Under the pieces are notes generated by a model. The model had not been told where the DNA came from, did not search any database, and saw only the letters and a program-made list of their open reading frames with translations. A program made the position numbers and the translations under genes. Positions 43,063 through 52,263 of a stretch of 64,000 bases of DNA are shown piece by piece (position 1 is the stretch's first letter; each line of letters opens with the position of its first letter). This DNA comes from an uncultured Roseovarius sp. (GTDB lineage Bacteria; Pseudomonadota; Alphaproteobacteria; Rhodobacterales; Rhodobacteraceae). The stretch covers positions 124,001-188,000 of the forward strand of contig NZ_CAMYMD010000059.1 of the NCBI RefSeq assembly GCF_947259555.1, read 5' to 3'.

Positions 43063-44414
43063 GACGCGCGAGAGTAACGCACGCCTTCTGGCACGTGCTG
43101 ATCGAAAGCCGACGCGATCATGCGTGTCAACGAGCGGCCTTCCGGCGCAATCTCAATGCGCTTTCCGGTCAGCTTTGCGAACGGCGCGAAACGAGTGGCC
43201 ACCTCTCTCAGGCAAGATAGAAGTTCCTGTGCGTGTGGCCCGAATTCTTGGCTCAAATCGTCAAGATCCAGTGCGAACGCACACATCAGGTGCTCGATCG
43301 CACGGGCCCGCAACTGGTCTTCGGCGCTCAGCTGGTAGCCACGAGCGCCCGGAAAAACACCTTTTGCGATCCGCTGCTTGTAGGCTGCAGTTGAAGGCGC
43401 ATTCTGGACATACCCGCCCGAAAACCGAGAGATCGACGATGCACCAAGCCCTATGAGGGTTCTGCAGGTGTCGGTCGTGTATCCTTGGAAATTGCGACGC
43501 AGGCGCCCTGCCTCGAGCGCCGTCGTCAGCTTGTCGCCGGGGCGCGCGAAATGGTCGATGCCAATGGCCGTAAGACCGGCTTCGACAAACCGTTCCCCGG
43601 CGCGCGTGGCCAGATTGTAGCGCGCCACATCGCCCGGAAGCGCGTCTTCGTCGATCAGCTTTTGCCGTTTCGAAACCCAGGGAACATGCGCGTACCCAAA
43701 GAGCGCAACGCGGTCTGGAGCAAAGGTCAGAACCTTGTCGATTGTGTCTTCGATGCATGCGAGGCTCTGATGCGGGAGTCCGTAGACCAGATCGGTGTTG
43801 AGAGAGGTAATGCCGGCCGCCCGCAGGTCTTCGACGCAGGCACGCGTGATCTCGAACGGCTGCTGGCGACCGATGGCCTTTTGCACCGCCGGATCGAAAT
43901 CCTGAATACCGATCGAGGCGCGGCTCATGCCTTCGGCAGCCAGGGCGTCGATCTTCGCGCGGTCGACCATGGTCGGGTCGATCTCGACCGAGAACTCATA
44001 CCCCTCAGCCGGGGGGAACACCCGGCGCACCGCTTCGGCGAGACGATGAATCATTTCTGGCGACAGGATCGTGGGTGTTCCGCCACCCCAGTGAAGACGC
44101 CCAATTTTCAAGCCGTCAGGCAAAGTGGCGCGCACCATTTCGAGCTCCGCCTCGAGCGTCTCGATATAGCTTTCAACCGGCCCAAGGGTTTTCGTCCCTT
44201 GTGTGTGACAGGCGCAGAACCAACACAGCCGTTCGCAAAACGGGATGTGAATGTAGACCGAGACGGGTTCTTTCGGATCCAACGCTTCAAGCATGCGGCT
44301 TTGAAAGGATGCGCCGGTGTCAGGCGTAAAGGCCGCCGCGGTAGGGTAGGACGTGTAACGCGGTACGCGCGCATCGAAAAGGCCAAGGGCCCTGAGTGAT
44401 TCTGTATGTTCCAT
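43059..44414 (-). CDS. hemN: Oxygen-independent coproporphyrinogen III dehydrogenase
   Basis: 451 residues from the ATG at 44414 (MEHTESLRALGLFDARVPRYTSYPTA); an ATG at 44483 would give an unusual extension. The radical-SAM cysteines are in CERLCWFCACH, and LHWGGGTPTILSPEMI and FSVEIDPTMV follow as in HemN. It makes protoporphyrinogen without oxygen, which is needed for heme during denitrification. It is divergent from norE, with the NO-type palindrome between them. An 8-base inverted repeat CTCTTTGT/ACAAAGAG lies about 35-70 bases ahead of its start. Confidence 0.95.
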   Translation of the reverse strand: MEHTESLRALGLFDARVPRYTSYPTAAAFTPDTGASFQSRMLEALDPKEPVSVYIHIPFCERLCWFCACHTQGTKTLGPVESYIETLEAELEMVRATLPDGLKIGRLHWGGGTPTILSPEMIHRLAEAVRRVFPPAEGYEFSVEIDPTMVDRAKIDALAAEGMSRASIGIQDFDPAVQKAIGRQQPFEITRACVEDLRAAGITSLNTDLVYGLPHQSLACIEDTIDKVLTFAPDRVALFGYAHVPWVSKRQKLIDEDALPGDVARYNLATRAGERFVEAGLTAIGIDHFARPGDKLTTALEAGRLRRNFQGYTTDTCRTLIGLGASSISRFSGGYVQNAPSTAAYKQRIAKGVFPGARGYQLSAEDQLRARAIEHLMCAFALDLDDLSQEFGPHAQELLSCLREVATRFAPFAKLTGKRIEIAPEGRSLTRMIASAFDQHVPEGVRYSRAS

Positions 44415-44579
44415 ACGCCCCTTTTGAGACGGATTGGAGCAAGCCTCTTTGTCGTAGCACAAACTAAACGCCACAAAGAGCAATCAGGAGCTTTTGGTAC
44501 GCGCGTTGCTTCACTTCCGTTCGGTTCAGGTCGTGGTTCTGAAAGAGCGCAGGTTCAAGTCATCCTTCAAGTTAGTTAA

Positions 44580-44602
44580 AATAGGCATTTACAATACCTA
44601 TT
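44580..44602. promoter_or_regulatory. NO-locus palindrome, copy B
   Basis: AATAGGCATT-TAC-AATACCTATT, a 10-3-10 inverted repeat with one mismatch, between hemN (start 44414) and norE (start 44690). Same core as copies A and C. Confidence 0.66.
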
Positions 44603-44689
44603 ATGATCATCCAGTGAGGTGTCACGACGGTAATCCTTGGATTTAACCGTCTCGCGACGCGCGGAAAGCTCTTGAAAAGGTCTTGCTGA

Positions 44690-45238
44690 ATGACGGATCA
44701 AAATGCATTGGACGAATTGCCCGGCGACCTATTGATGTGGGTTCTCATCATCAGCGAACTGCTGGTTTTCGGGGCCGGGCTCATTGTGTTTCTGTCGGTT
44801 CGAATCACCGATCCGGCTGGCTTTGCGGAGGCGCAGAATTCGCTGGACCGCACGGGCGCTGCGATCAACACGATTGTCCTGATCACCAGCGGCTTTCTGG
44901 CTGCGTTGGCGATCAATCTGCGACGCTCGGGCAAGCGTGGCGGCGCGCGCGTTTCTCTTGTCGGTGCTGCGGTGCTCGGGGGAGCATTCCTGTGGATCAA
45001 GGGCCTCGAATTTGCGTCTAAGGCCGCAAGCGATATCGTCTGGGACACCCACCCTTTTTTCAATTTCTACTTTCTACTGACAGGGTTTCATGCCGCGCAT
45101 GTTGCAGCCGGTGTCATCCTGTTGCTGCTTGTGGCGTGGCGCGATCATGTCGACAACATAGAGGATGCGACCGCGTTCTGGCATATGGTCGATCTGATCT
45201 GGGTACTGCTCTTTCCCGTGGTCTATCTTCTGCAATGA
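44690..45238 (+). CDS. norE: NorE, cytochrome oxidase subunit III-like
   Basis: 182 residues, five membrane helices. The COX3-like pattern is visible (GDLLMWVLIISELLVFGAGLIVF, GFHAAHVAAGVILLLL, WHMVDLIWVLLFPVVYLLQ). In Paracoccus and Rhodobacter NorE and NorF help NO reductase activity but are not part of the enzyme. The NO-type palindrome lies 88-110 bases upstream. norCBQD are not found nearby, so the island or a rearrangement may have split the cluster. Confidence 0.9.
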   Translation: MTDQNALDELPGDLLMWVLIISELLVFGAGLIVFLSVRITDPAGFAEAQNSLDRTGAAINTIVLITSGFLAALAINLRRSGKRGGARVSLVGAAVLGGAFLWIKGLEFASKAASDIVWDTHPFFNFYFLLTGFHAAHVAAGVILLLLVAWRDHVDNIEDATAFWHMVDLIWVLLFPVVYLLQ

Positions 45239-45540
45239 CGCGCCGGTCGCTCTATATCGCCTTGGCCATGCTTGTTCTCCTCAGCCTTGGATCTACCCTG
45301 CTGTCTCTATCGGGGATCTGGGCAAGATGGCCTGTGGCAGCGGCGGTGGTCGTGATGGCGCTTGCCTGGCAAAAGGCCCGGATTATCCTCGGAAAGTATC
45401 TGGGATTGGTACAAGCGCCGGGATGGCAGCGCGGCTTCGACGTGGCCCTGACAGGTTACTGCCTTCTATTGCTTGGGCTCTATCTCGCGCCCCTGGGCGA
45501 GATCGTCCGCATGATCCTGCCGCGGTTAAGAGGTTTATAG
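45235..45540 (+). CDS. norF: NorF, subunit IV-like membrane protein
   Basis: 101 residues from the ATG at 45235, overlapping the norE stop. Three hydrophobic helices, with WQKARIILGKYLGL typical of the subunit IV family. It works with NorE in NO reductase maturation or activity. Confidence 0.85.
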   Translation: MTRRSLYIALAMLVLLSLGSTLLSLSGIWARWPVAAAVVVMALAWQKARIILGKYLGLVQAPGWQRGFDVALTGYCLLLLGLYLAPLGEIVRMILPRLRGL

Positions 45541-45595
45541 AACAAGCCAGGCGGATGTCCGATGATGGCAAGGAAGGTTCCCCGACAAAAGTGTC

Positions 45596-45629
45596 GGCGT
45601 AGCCCCCGATCGGAGTAGGGGCGAACGCC
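45596..45629. terminator. Hairpin between convergent norF and EamA genes
   Basis: GGCGT-A-GCCCC ... GGGGC-GA-ACGCC, 10 pairs with a bulge. There is no T run, so termination strength is doubtful. Confidence 0.45.
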
Positions 45630-45675
45630 TATGACGATTTGCGCGTAGAACGAACCAGCGGCCCAGCTGGCATGA

Positions 45676-46662
45676 TCATCTTGATCTGATACGGCGCGTT
45701 CGGCGCCGTCTCGGACGAATGCGGGCGCGGTTGGCCGGCATCTGCTCCCGCCAGAACACATATAGGCCAGAACTTAGAATGATCCCGATCCCCAGCCAAG
45801 TTAGGCCATCCGGGAATTCTGCGAACACCAGATAGCCCATAGCCGTGGCGCCGATGATCTCGAGATACTGGAACGGCGCCAGCATACCCGCTTCGGCATG
45901 GCGGAAGGCTTCGGCAATCAGGATGAAGCTGGCGGCTGCAAGGCCGCCCGACGCCAGGATCGCGCCCCACGCCCAGCCGGGCAAATTGGCAACCGAGGGC
46001 TCGAGGTGCCCCGTCGAGCCGAGGCTCAGAGAGACCACGAGCATGCCAAGGCATGCGTAGAAGGTGGCACCGCACTGCACGGTCAGGCTTGATCGGTTTC
46101 CGCTGGCCTTTCGCAAAACGATCATGTTCAGCGCATAGCAAAGGGCTGCCAGCAGGGGCAAAAATGCCGCGGGGCCAAACCCGCCACCAGGGCGAATGAT
46201 GATCAGGACCCCGATCATCCCGACCAGAACGGCGATCATGCGGCGCGGGCCGACCCGCTCTCCGAGCAGGGGGCCGACGAGTGCCGTCAGGATCAGCGGC
46301 TCAGCGAAGAAGATCGCGATGGCCGTGGCAATCGGCATGAACGAGAAGGCCCAGATCAGACTGGTCAGGGTCACTATCACCAACCCGCCGGACAAGGCGA
46401 CGATCGGCGAGAACATCGGCCCACGCAGCCGGTGGCGCATCAAGAGAGCGATCGGGGCAAGGCACAGGCCTTGAGCCAGCAACCGGGCGGTGGTGACCTC
46501 GATGGCGGACAGATGCCCCGTCAGAATTTTGGCGAATGTATCACCGATAGGAAGAAGCAGCATCGCGGCTGCCATGCAGATCATCCCGGTCACAGAGCTG
46601 TTTTCGAAGAGCGTGGGACGACGGGGTGCGGTCACATCAAAGGTCATGGTCATCACTCCCAT
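45676..46662 (-). CDS. EamA/DMT family metabolite exporter
   Basis: 328 residues, ten helices in two EamA repeats (AKILTGHLSAIEVTTARLL... and SGGLAAASFILIAEAFRHAEAGMLAPFQYLEII). Later ATGs at 46653 and 46644 are possible starts; the last has GGGAG at a good distance. The C-terminal tail is very basic (RIRPRRRRTRRIRSR). Such carriers export amino acids or nucleotide-like molecules; the substrate is unknown. Not obviously linked to its neighbours. Confidence 0.88.
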   Translation of the reverse strand: MGVMTMTFDVTAPRRPTLFENSSVTGMICMAAAMLLLPIGDTFAKILTGHLSAIEVTTARLLAQGLCLAPIALLMRHRLRGPMFSPIVALSGGLVIVTLTSLIWAFSFMPIATAIAIFFAEPLILTALVGPLLGERVGPRRMIAVLVGMIGVLIIIRPGGGFGPAAFLPLLAALCYALNMIVLRKASGNRSSLTVQCGATFYACLGMLVVSLSLGSTGHLEPSVANLPGWAWGAILASGGLAAASFILIAEAFRHAEAGMLAPFQYLEIIGATAMGYLVFAEFPDGLTWLGIGIILSSGLYVFWREQMPANRARIRPRRRRTRRIRSR

Positions 46663-46801
46663 AGCAAAGAGCCCGAAGATTTCGGGCGAGTGATGTCCGG
46701 GCGTTCAGGACAAGGTTTCAGGATTCAGGATAAATGCGCATTGGAGAGCGACGCCATCGCATCACGCATGACAGGCAAATAGGGGCTTGAAAGGTCAAAG
46801 G

Positions 46802-47077
46802 TCAAGGAGCGGATGCTAATACCAAGGGCAGCATACAGATAAAAATTGAGGTAAGCGACAGCGTGCTTTCGAATGCGAATGGATCGCCGAATACATGGGC
46901 CTTCACATGGGCGAAGATCTGCATGCCGGGACCGGCTTCGGCGAGTGATCCGGGTTTATCCATCGTCAGCAATTGCACAAGTGTAAAGACCCAGCCAATG
47001 AGGATGAGGCCGACGGCCAGAACAACATTGCCCCCGTTGCTGCGCGCGTCAACGCCGGTATCCAGCCGTACCGTCAT
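46802..47077 (-). CDS. Small membrane protein of the mtoX operon
   Basis: 91 residues. Two hydrophobic helices (GNVVLAVGLILIGWVFTLVQLL and LSLTSIFICMLPLVLASA) with a periplasmic-type loop between them. The ATG overlaps the ferredoxin stop (ATGA). No family recognised. It ends the iclR-mtoX-ferredoxin operon; a membrane electron exit for the ferredoxin is a possibility. Confidence 0.65.
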   Translation of the reverse strand: MTVRLDTGVDARSNGGNVVLAVGLILIGWVFTLVQLLTMDKPGSLAEAGPGMQIFAHVKAHVFGDPFAFESTLSLTSIFICMLPLVLASAP

Positions 47078-47427
47078 TTTTCATGTGCCCGCGCCAGCTG
47101 GCCGACGGCATCGGCGCTGGCGAACGGGTTGGCGTAAAGCTTGTCGTGGCTTTCGACGCCCACGTCGAAGACGCAATCCTCGTTAGGGCGGGCCACGCAG
47201 AGCAATACGTAGCCTTCTTCGGATTGGCGCTTGTTCAGTGCCGTGCCCTTGGGCTGGCGGACTGATCCCGAAATAATTCTGGCGGCACAGGTGATGCAGC
47301 CGCCGTACCGGCAGGCGATCGGCAGGACATGGCCCGCCGCCTCCACCACGTCGATGATTGGCTCGTCCTCCCCGACCTCGAAAGACACTCCGCCGCGATT
47401 TCGAAGCGTCACGATGTGTTTGCGCAT
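47074..47427 (-). CDS. 2Fe-2S ferredoxin (plant type)
   Basis: 117 residues from the ATG at 47427, behind AGGAGGTGGAGGG. Cluster cysteines are in CRYGGCITC (C-x4-C-x2-C) and the distant LLCVARP. The basic, PII-like C-terminal tail is longer than in typical ferredoxins. Next to a methanethiol oxidase it could carry electrons for that enzyme, but MTO is described as using O2 directly, so this is inference. Confidence 0.88.
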   Translation of the reverse strand: MRKHIVTLRNRGGVSFEVGEDEPIIDVVEAAGHVLPIACRYGGCITCAARIISGSVRQPKGTALNKRQSEEGYVLLCVARPNEDCVFDVGVESHDKLYANPFASADAVGQLARAHEK

Positions 47428-47485
47428 CCCTCCACCTCCTGAATGGGCCCGGCCCCAACGGGCCGGGAAATCTGGGATTGATTGG

Positions 47486-48850
47486 TCAGATCCAGATATC
47501 AGAAGAACAATCTCCGCCTGGATAGCGCGTTTCATGCGCCCGCGCAGGGCCGTGCGGCTCCTCATTGAAATCGACGAGGAAATTGTCGCGGATCGTCATG
47601 CCACCGTTTTCGTTGTCGCAATCCACGATCAGCATGATGCCCCCCTTGTCCTTCATCGACGGGTAGAACTGGTTGTCCCAGGTCGAGAAGAGTGATGTCG
47701 TGACATAGAGCCGCTTGCCGTCAAGCGACAACTGGATCATCTGCGGCGCGCCGTCGACGGTGCGGCCGTTCACCTCGGGCGCCTTGCCCAGAAGCCCGCC
47801 GATCCAGACCTGGCCGGTCAGCTTGGGGTTGGCCGGATCGGAGATGTCGTACTGGCGCAGATCCCCGTGCAGCCAATTCGAGAAGTAAAGGTACCTGTCG
47901 TCCATCGATACCAGGATATCGGTTATCAGGCTTGGCATCGGAACGGGAAAGCCTTCGACTTCCACGGTGGGCACGTCGATGATCTTGTTGATCTCGATCT
48001 TGCCGTTGTCTTTGTGATAATGAAAGATGTTCGACGCCAGGGCTGCCCCGACGAAACCATGCGTGCTGTCGGGATCGTGGTGGAACCGGGCCTCGAGCGG
48101 GATCATTCCTTCCTCGCCCAGGTCCACGGATTGTTCCACCTTGCGATTCTTGAAGTCCCAAAAATGGATGTGCTGGCCGTAGTTGCCGCGCGCGACGTCT
48201 TCGAGGTCAAAGCCCGGCATGAATGTGTTGGGCGACGCCCATTCTGTCGAGATCATCATGTTGTGGCGCGGCTGATACCAGAAGTCGTAGTTGTACTTCA
48301 TATCGCCCAGGTCTTTTTCCCAGCGCCCGATGATGTTGAACTCCTTGTCCAGATGCAGGAAACCGCCGGGCCCGTTGCCGTCGGCATCGCCCAGCATCGA
48401 CACGATGATGTCGGCACCGAGACAATGCACGGTGTGCGGGGCAGACAGGTTGGTCTTGGCCTTGATTTCGCCACCGTCGATGGTCTTGAAAAGCGTCGGC
48501 TTGCGCGGATCGGTAGCGGTATCGACGATGTAGAAATTGGTGGTGCGGACGCCTGGAATGATCAGGTATTTACGCTCCATGCTGCCATCGGTGTTGCAAG
48601 AGGAACAGGCGTTCCAGCCCATGTGGTGCAACTCGTCTCCGACGACCGGCATTTCTGTCCGATGAATCACCTCGCCGTAGGTTGGGCTGTCCTCGTCAAC
48701 GTCGATCGTGGCCAGGTAGTCGGGTTTCTCGATCCTGGTCCCGGTATAGATGCAGATGGTGTAGACCACCTTTTCGCGCGATGCCTTGATCGCCTCTTGC
48801 GGCGAGGTATAGCCCGGCCCTGCGCAGCAGCTCCCATTGTCTTCCGTCAT
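47486..48850 (-). CDS. mtoX: Methanethiol oxidase (selenium-binding protein 56 family)
   Basis: 454 residues, strongly similar over its whole length to the SELENBP1/MtoX family. Landmarks: GPGYTSPQEAIKASREKVVY, DELHHMGWNACSSC, YDFWYQPRHNMMISTEWA, PGLITDILLSLDD-type (here PSLITDILVSMDD), SNWLHGDLRQYDISDP and the terminal YPGGDCSSDIWI. The enzyme oxidises methanethiol to formaldehyde, H2S and H2O2 and uses copper. Methanethiol arises from DMSP in marine bacteria. There is no signal peptide, whereas the characterised Hyphomicrobium enzyme is periplasmic; the N-terminus is the cytosolic, animal-like type. SCO1 or mauG-like maturation genes are not adjacent. Confidence 0.92.
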   Translation of the reverse strand: MTEDNGSCCAGPGYTSPQEAIKASREKVVYTICIYTGTRIEKPDYLATIDVDEDSPTYGEVIHRTEMPVVGDELHHMGWNACSSCNTDGSMERKYLIIPGVRTTNFYIVDTATDPRKPTLFKTIDGGEIKAKTNLSAPHTVHCLGADIIVSMLGDADGNGPGGFLHLDKEFNIIGRWEKDLGDMKYNYDFWYQPRHNMMISTEWASPNTFMPGFDLEDVARGNYGQHIHFWDFKNRKVEQSVDLGEEGMIPLEARFHHDPDSTHGFVGAALASNIFHYHKDNGKIEINKIIDVPTVEVEGFPVPMPSLITDILVSMDDRYLYFSNWLHGDLRQYDISDPANPKLTGQVWIGGLLGKAPEVNGRTVDGAPQMIQLSLDGKRLYVTTSLFSTWDNQFYPSMKDKGGIMLIVDCDNENGGMTIRDNFLVDFNEEPHGPARAHETRYPGGDCSSDIWI

Positions 48851-48862
48851 GTCATTCCTCCT

Positions 48863-49699
48863 CTAATGTTTACGTCGTGATCGGTTTTCTTGTTGTTGCG
48901 GCGGCTTGAGCAGCGGGATGTCGATTTCCTGAACCTGCGCCATGTTACACAGCTGGATCGCGGCGCTAATCTTGGCGGTGATCTGTATCAGCTGCTCGCC
49001 GATCTCTTTGCGATAGGCCGCATGGAAGCGGCGGGCTGGACCGACCGCGCCGACACTGAACGACGCGCCGATATGGCCGATGAGCACCGGTGCCGCAACG
49101 CTGGAGACACCCATGTCGATTTCCTGATCGCATTCGGCATAGCCCTGTTCCGCGATCTTCGCGAACTCGGCCTTGAGGCGCGCTTTCGTGGATTTCGTGT
49201 ATTTCGTGTAGGCGCTGAGTGTGCCGCCCAGGATCTCCTCCTGAAAGCTTTCCGCGGCAAAGGCGGCAATGGCCTTGGAACAGGAACAAGCATGCATCGG
49301 ACGCGCGCCGAGGCCCGGATGTATGAAACCGCCTGCGGGGTCGTCCGGCGTTTCGACATGGATAATCTCGACCTGTCGGCTGCGAAAGCGGGCCAGAAAC
49401 ACGGTATCACCGAACGCGGCCGCTGCGGCCTTCAACGCCGGTGCACAGGCACGGCGCACGTCGATGTCGGATTTGCCCAGTAGCGCGATGCGGATCAGGC
49501 GCTCTCCGATTACATACTGTGCATTGCCGTCCGGGTCGTCGATCAGCTGATGTTTCGCCAGAGTTTGCAGCAGCCGGTAGCAGGTGGGTCGCGGCAATCC
49601 GGTTGCCTCCTGAACTTCCGCCGCGGTCAGCCCGCGGCCGACAATGGCAACGATTTCAAGAATAGCGATGAGGCGTTCCAAATGCATGGGGAGTCTCAC
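48863..49699 (-). CDS. IclR family regulator
   Basis: 278 residues: winged helix (LTAAEVQEATGLPRPTCYRLLQTLAKHQLI) followed by an IclR effector domain (ARPMHACSCSKAIAAFAAE). It has several cysteines (CSCS). It lies 12 bases ahead of mtoX on the same strand and so is probably its regulator. A 13-base palindrome CTCA-AATTA-TGAG lies about 20 bases upstream of its start. An ATG at 49687 is an alternative start. Confidence 0.9.
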   Translation of the reverse strand: MRLPMHLERLIAILEIVAIVGRGLTAAEVQEATGLPRPTCYRLLQTLAKHQLIDDPDGNAQYVIGERLIRIALLGKSDIDVRRACAPALKAAAAAFGDTVFLARFRSRQVEIIHVETPDDPAGGFIHPGLGARPMHACSCSKAIAAFAAESFQEEILGGTLSAYTKYTKSTKARLKAEFAKIAEQGYAECDQEIDMGVSSVAAPVLIGHIGASFSVGAVGPARRFHAAYRKEIGEQLIQITAKISAAIQLCNMAQVQEIDIPLLKPPQQQENRSRRKH

Positions 49700-49714
49700 G
49701 AATCGAGAAAGTGT

Positions 49715-49727
49715 CTCAAATTATGAG
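49715..49727. promoter_or_regulatory. Palindrome CTCAAATTATGAG before the iclR gene
   Basis: 4-5-4 inverted repeat in the likely promoter of the iclR-mtoX operon; candidate IclR operator. Confidence 0.45.
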
Positions 49728-49739
49728 CCCCTTAATGGT

Positions 49740-50212
49740 ATTGACGCAAGGGCAATCTGCAGCCGAGCCCACTCTCCGCCGGACCCGCCCGCCGCTCAAG
49801 AACACGATCGCCATTGCCTCGGTTGAGATCGCAAGCCTTTGCGAAGCGTGATGGAAAGGATTATCAAGGCGCCATCTCGCCGACGGATCCATCCGCCAAC
49901 TACCTGAATGCTGCGGTGCAAAGTTTGCGGCAGATTCCTGTACCGATGACGCTATCGCCGAAGCACAGGTCGGCGCACCAGTCAGGCTCTCCTGTGTCGG
50001 GGATTGCTGGCAGATCGAGGATTTTCAAGGGCGGACCCTCGGGCAAATGTCAAAAGCATTCGTGCCACTGATTGGAACGAAATTTGTCAGTGGCGAGATC
50101 GTCAGCGCCATCATTCGCCACTTATCGTGGCCGAAGACGTGCGGCGTAGTTGCATTATCTAAACATGCTGTTAGGTTTGGTTTTATGGTTTCTTCAGCGC
50201 ATGCCGTTGTTT
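49740..50212. other. Stretch without supported gene
   Basis: About 470 bases between the iclR promoter and the 3' end of lysR. Short + strand frames (49814, 50047) have no convincing ribosome site or family match. Base composition is lower in GC than the neighbours, which hints at decayed sequence. Confidence 0.35.
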
Positions 50213-51124
50213 TTATCCCGAAATCACTCCCTTTCGCTTCAGAGCGTCAATATCGACGCTGAGGGTTTCGACAAAGCTCCGCGCGACTTGGCTGAGTGGT
50301 TTGTCGCGTGGTGAGAACAACGCGATTTCCCAGTCGATTGTGGGGATCAGGGGCTTTGTGACCACCCGGCGCCGGTCGATCAGAAGCTCCGCGATTGGGT
50401 CAATCACCGCGATGCCCGTGCCCTTGCCGACGAGATCGCAGACGCTCCGCAGGGTGCGCAGTTCGGCAGCGATCGTGCGGCGCACATCGATCGTTTCAAA
50501 CAGATAGTCGATCCGCGTGCGCAGAGGACTGCCCGGAGACAGCTCGACGAAAGGTTCATTGCGGATACGGGGCAGGGGGATGGCCCCGGGCTTGTTTCGC
50601 GGGTGGCCCACTGGCAAGGCGCAGCGCGCCTCGCACCGCCCGAGCGGGGTCACGTCGGCGCCGTAGGCTTCGGTCTCGAGTGTGATGCCGAGTCCGATGT
50701 CGCAGGTTCGTTCCGCGATCATCCGCAAGAGTTCGCCGAGCCCGACATCGACCAACCTTACGCCCACATCGGGGCGGAATTTCTTGAACCGTGCAATCGT
50801 GTCGAGAAGAAACGTATCGCAAAATATCGGCTGGGCGGCGATGACGATGTTGCCCCGTTTCTGGGTCGAGATTGCCTCTGCCTCGGTATTGAGTTCGCGA
50901 AGCGAAGATAGCGTTCGCGAGACGGATTCGTGAAACAGCAGAGCCTCGGGCGTCGGTGCCAGATGGTTCCGCCGACGCTCGAACAGCTTGAAGCCCAGAT
51001 CCTTTTCCAGGCCCGACAGCAACTTGCTGACGAGCGGCTGGCCGACACCCATAGCGTCCGCTGCGGCCTGTGTGCTGCCGTGGCGAAGGTAGGCGTCGAA
51101 GGCCTCAAGTGCGCGGATCTTCAT
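50213..51124 (-). CDS. LysR family regulator of the tct operon
   Basis: 303 residues. N-terminal helix-turn-helix (FDAYLRHGSTQAAADAMGVGQPLVSKLLSGLEKDLGF) and a LysR substrate domain. Divergent from tctC with a 126-base gap holding a clear palindrome. It probably activates the transporter when its substrate is present. Confidence 0.92.
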   Translation of the reverse strand: MKIRALEAFDAYLRHGSTQAAADAMGVGQPLVSKLLSGLEKDLGFKLFERRRNHLAPTPEALLFHESVSRTLSSLRELNTEAEAISTQKRGNIVIAAQPIFCDTFLLDTIARFKKFRPDVGVRLVDVGLGELLRMIAERTCDIGLGITLETEAYGADVTPLGRCEARCALPVGHPRNKPGAIPLPRIRNEPFVELSPGSPLRTRIDYLFETIDVRRTIAAELRTLRSVCDLVGKGTGIAVIDPIAELLIDRRRVVTKPLIPTIDWEIALFSPRDKPLSQVARSFVETLSVDIDALKRKGVISG

Positions 51125-51137
51125 GCTTGCCCCTCAG

Positions 51138-51154
51138 TATTCCGAAAGGGAATA
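51138..51154. promoter_or_regulatory. LysR-type operator candidate
   Basis: TATTCC-GAAAG-GGAATA, a perfect 6-5-6 inverted repeat 14 bases ahead of lysR. A half site CGGAATA occurs 25 bases further toward tctC. Confidence 0.62.
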
Positions 51155-51250
51155 TTAAGGCCCAAATTTGCGCGAATCGGAATATATGTGCAACCCCTCT
51201 GCCCACTATGACCCGGCAGCCCCGCTGCCAAATCCGGAGGAGGTACCCCC

Positions 51251-52222
51251 ATGAAGAAGATTCTCGCATCCGTTGCCGCTACCGCGGTCCTCGTCGCGGG
51301 CGCTGCGTCCGCACAGGACTATCCCAACGAGGCGATCACGCTCGTGATCCCTTACGGCCCAGGCGGTGCGTCCGACCTCGCCGGTCGCGCGCTGGCCGAA
51401 AGCGCGGGCAAGTTCCTCGACGAGCCGATTACCGTCGTGAACAAGCCCGGCGCCGGCGGTATGAACGGCGCACGCTTTGTCTCGCAGGCCGATGCAGACG
51501 GTTACACGCTGCTCCTTGCCAGGGTTGGCATGGCGCTGTCGCCGGCGGTCAACCCGCAGGTCAAGACCGGCTGGGACGAGTACACATTCGTTGGCTCGCT
51601 CGAAGCGACACCGATGATCCTCGCTGTCAAGTCCGATAGCCCCTACGACAATGTCGAGGAGCTGATGGCGGCCATTAAGGATGATCCCGGCGTGATGACC
51701 TACGCCGCCTCGGGCGCGACCGCGATCGACGGCTTCACCGTGCAGTCGTTGCTGTCAGACGCGGGTCTCGACCCGCTCAACGGTGCCACCATCGTGCCTT
51801 ACAAGGGCGGCGGCGCGCTCGCGACCGCACTGCTCGGCGGTCACGTGGACTTTCTTGCAATTTCCGCAGGCTCGCTGATGCCGCATATCGAAAGCGGCGA
51901 CATGAAGCCTCTGGCGGTGTTCTCCCCCGAGCGCATGGACGACCTGCCCAAAGTTCCGACCGTCGGTGAGCTCGGCTACGAGACCGCTGGCCAGATCACT
52001 GGCTGGAGCGCGCTCTATGGCCCCAAGGGTCTGCCGGACTCGGTGCAGGCGAAGTGGGACGAGGTGCTCGACGAGGTTGCCGAGGACGAGACCTGGCTGA
52101 CGCTGGCCGAGCGTCGCGGCTCGATCTCGACCGTGGGTGAGAAGGACATGAGCGCCTACGCCAAGTCGCAGTACGAACTGTTCCGCGGTCTCGCCGACGA
52201 ATTCGGGTATCTCGGAAACTGA
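51251..52222 (+). CDS. tctC: Tripartite tricarboxylate transporter receptor TctC/Bug
   Basis: 323 residues with a signal peptide cut after AGAASA. The Bug fold starts DYPNEAITLVIPYGPGGASDLAGR and contains VVNKPGAGGMNGA and VPTVGELGYE. It binds a carboxylate in the periplasm and delivers it to TctA/TctB. GGAGG lies ahead of the ATG. Confidence 0.93.
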   Translation: MKKILASVAATAVLVAGAASAQDYPNEAITLVIPYGPGGASDLAGRALAESAGKFLDEPITVVNKPGAGGMNGARFVSQADADGYTLLLARVGMALSPAVNPQVKTGWDEYTFVGSLEATPMILAVKSDSPYDNVEELMAAIKDDPGVMTYAASGATAIDGFTVQSLLSDAGLDPLNGATIVPYKGGGALATALLGGHVDFLAISAGSLMPHIESGDMKPLAVFSPERMDDLPKVPTVGELGYETAGQITGWSALYGPKGLPDSVQAKWDEVLDEVAEDETWLTLAERRGSISTVGEKDMSAYAKSQYELFRGLADEFGYLGN

Positions 52223-52263
52223 TCCGTAAGGGCGGCAGCACCAGCAGAGACGGAGGATACGCC

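Noticed and set aside
44540-44580. AGGTTCAAGTCATCC, like a tRNA T-arm
   Set aside because: No matching acceptor, D or anticodon arms could be drawn around it.
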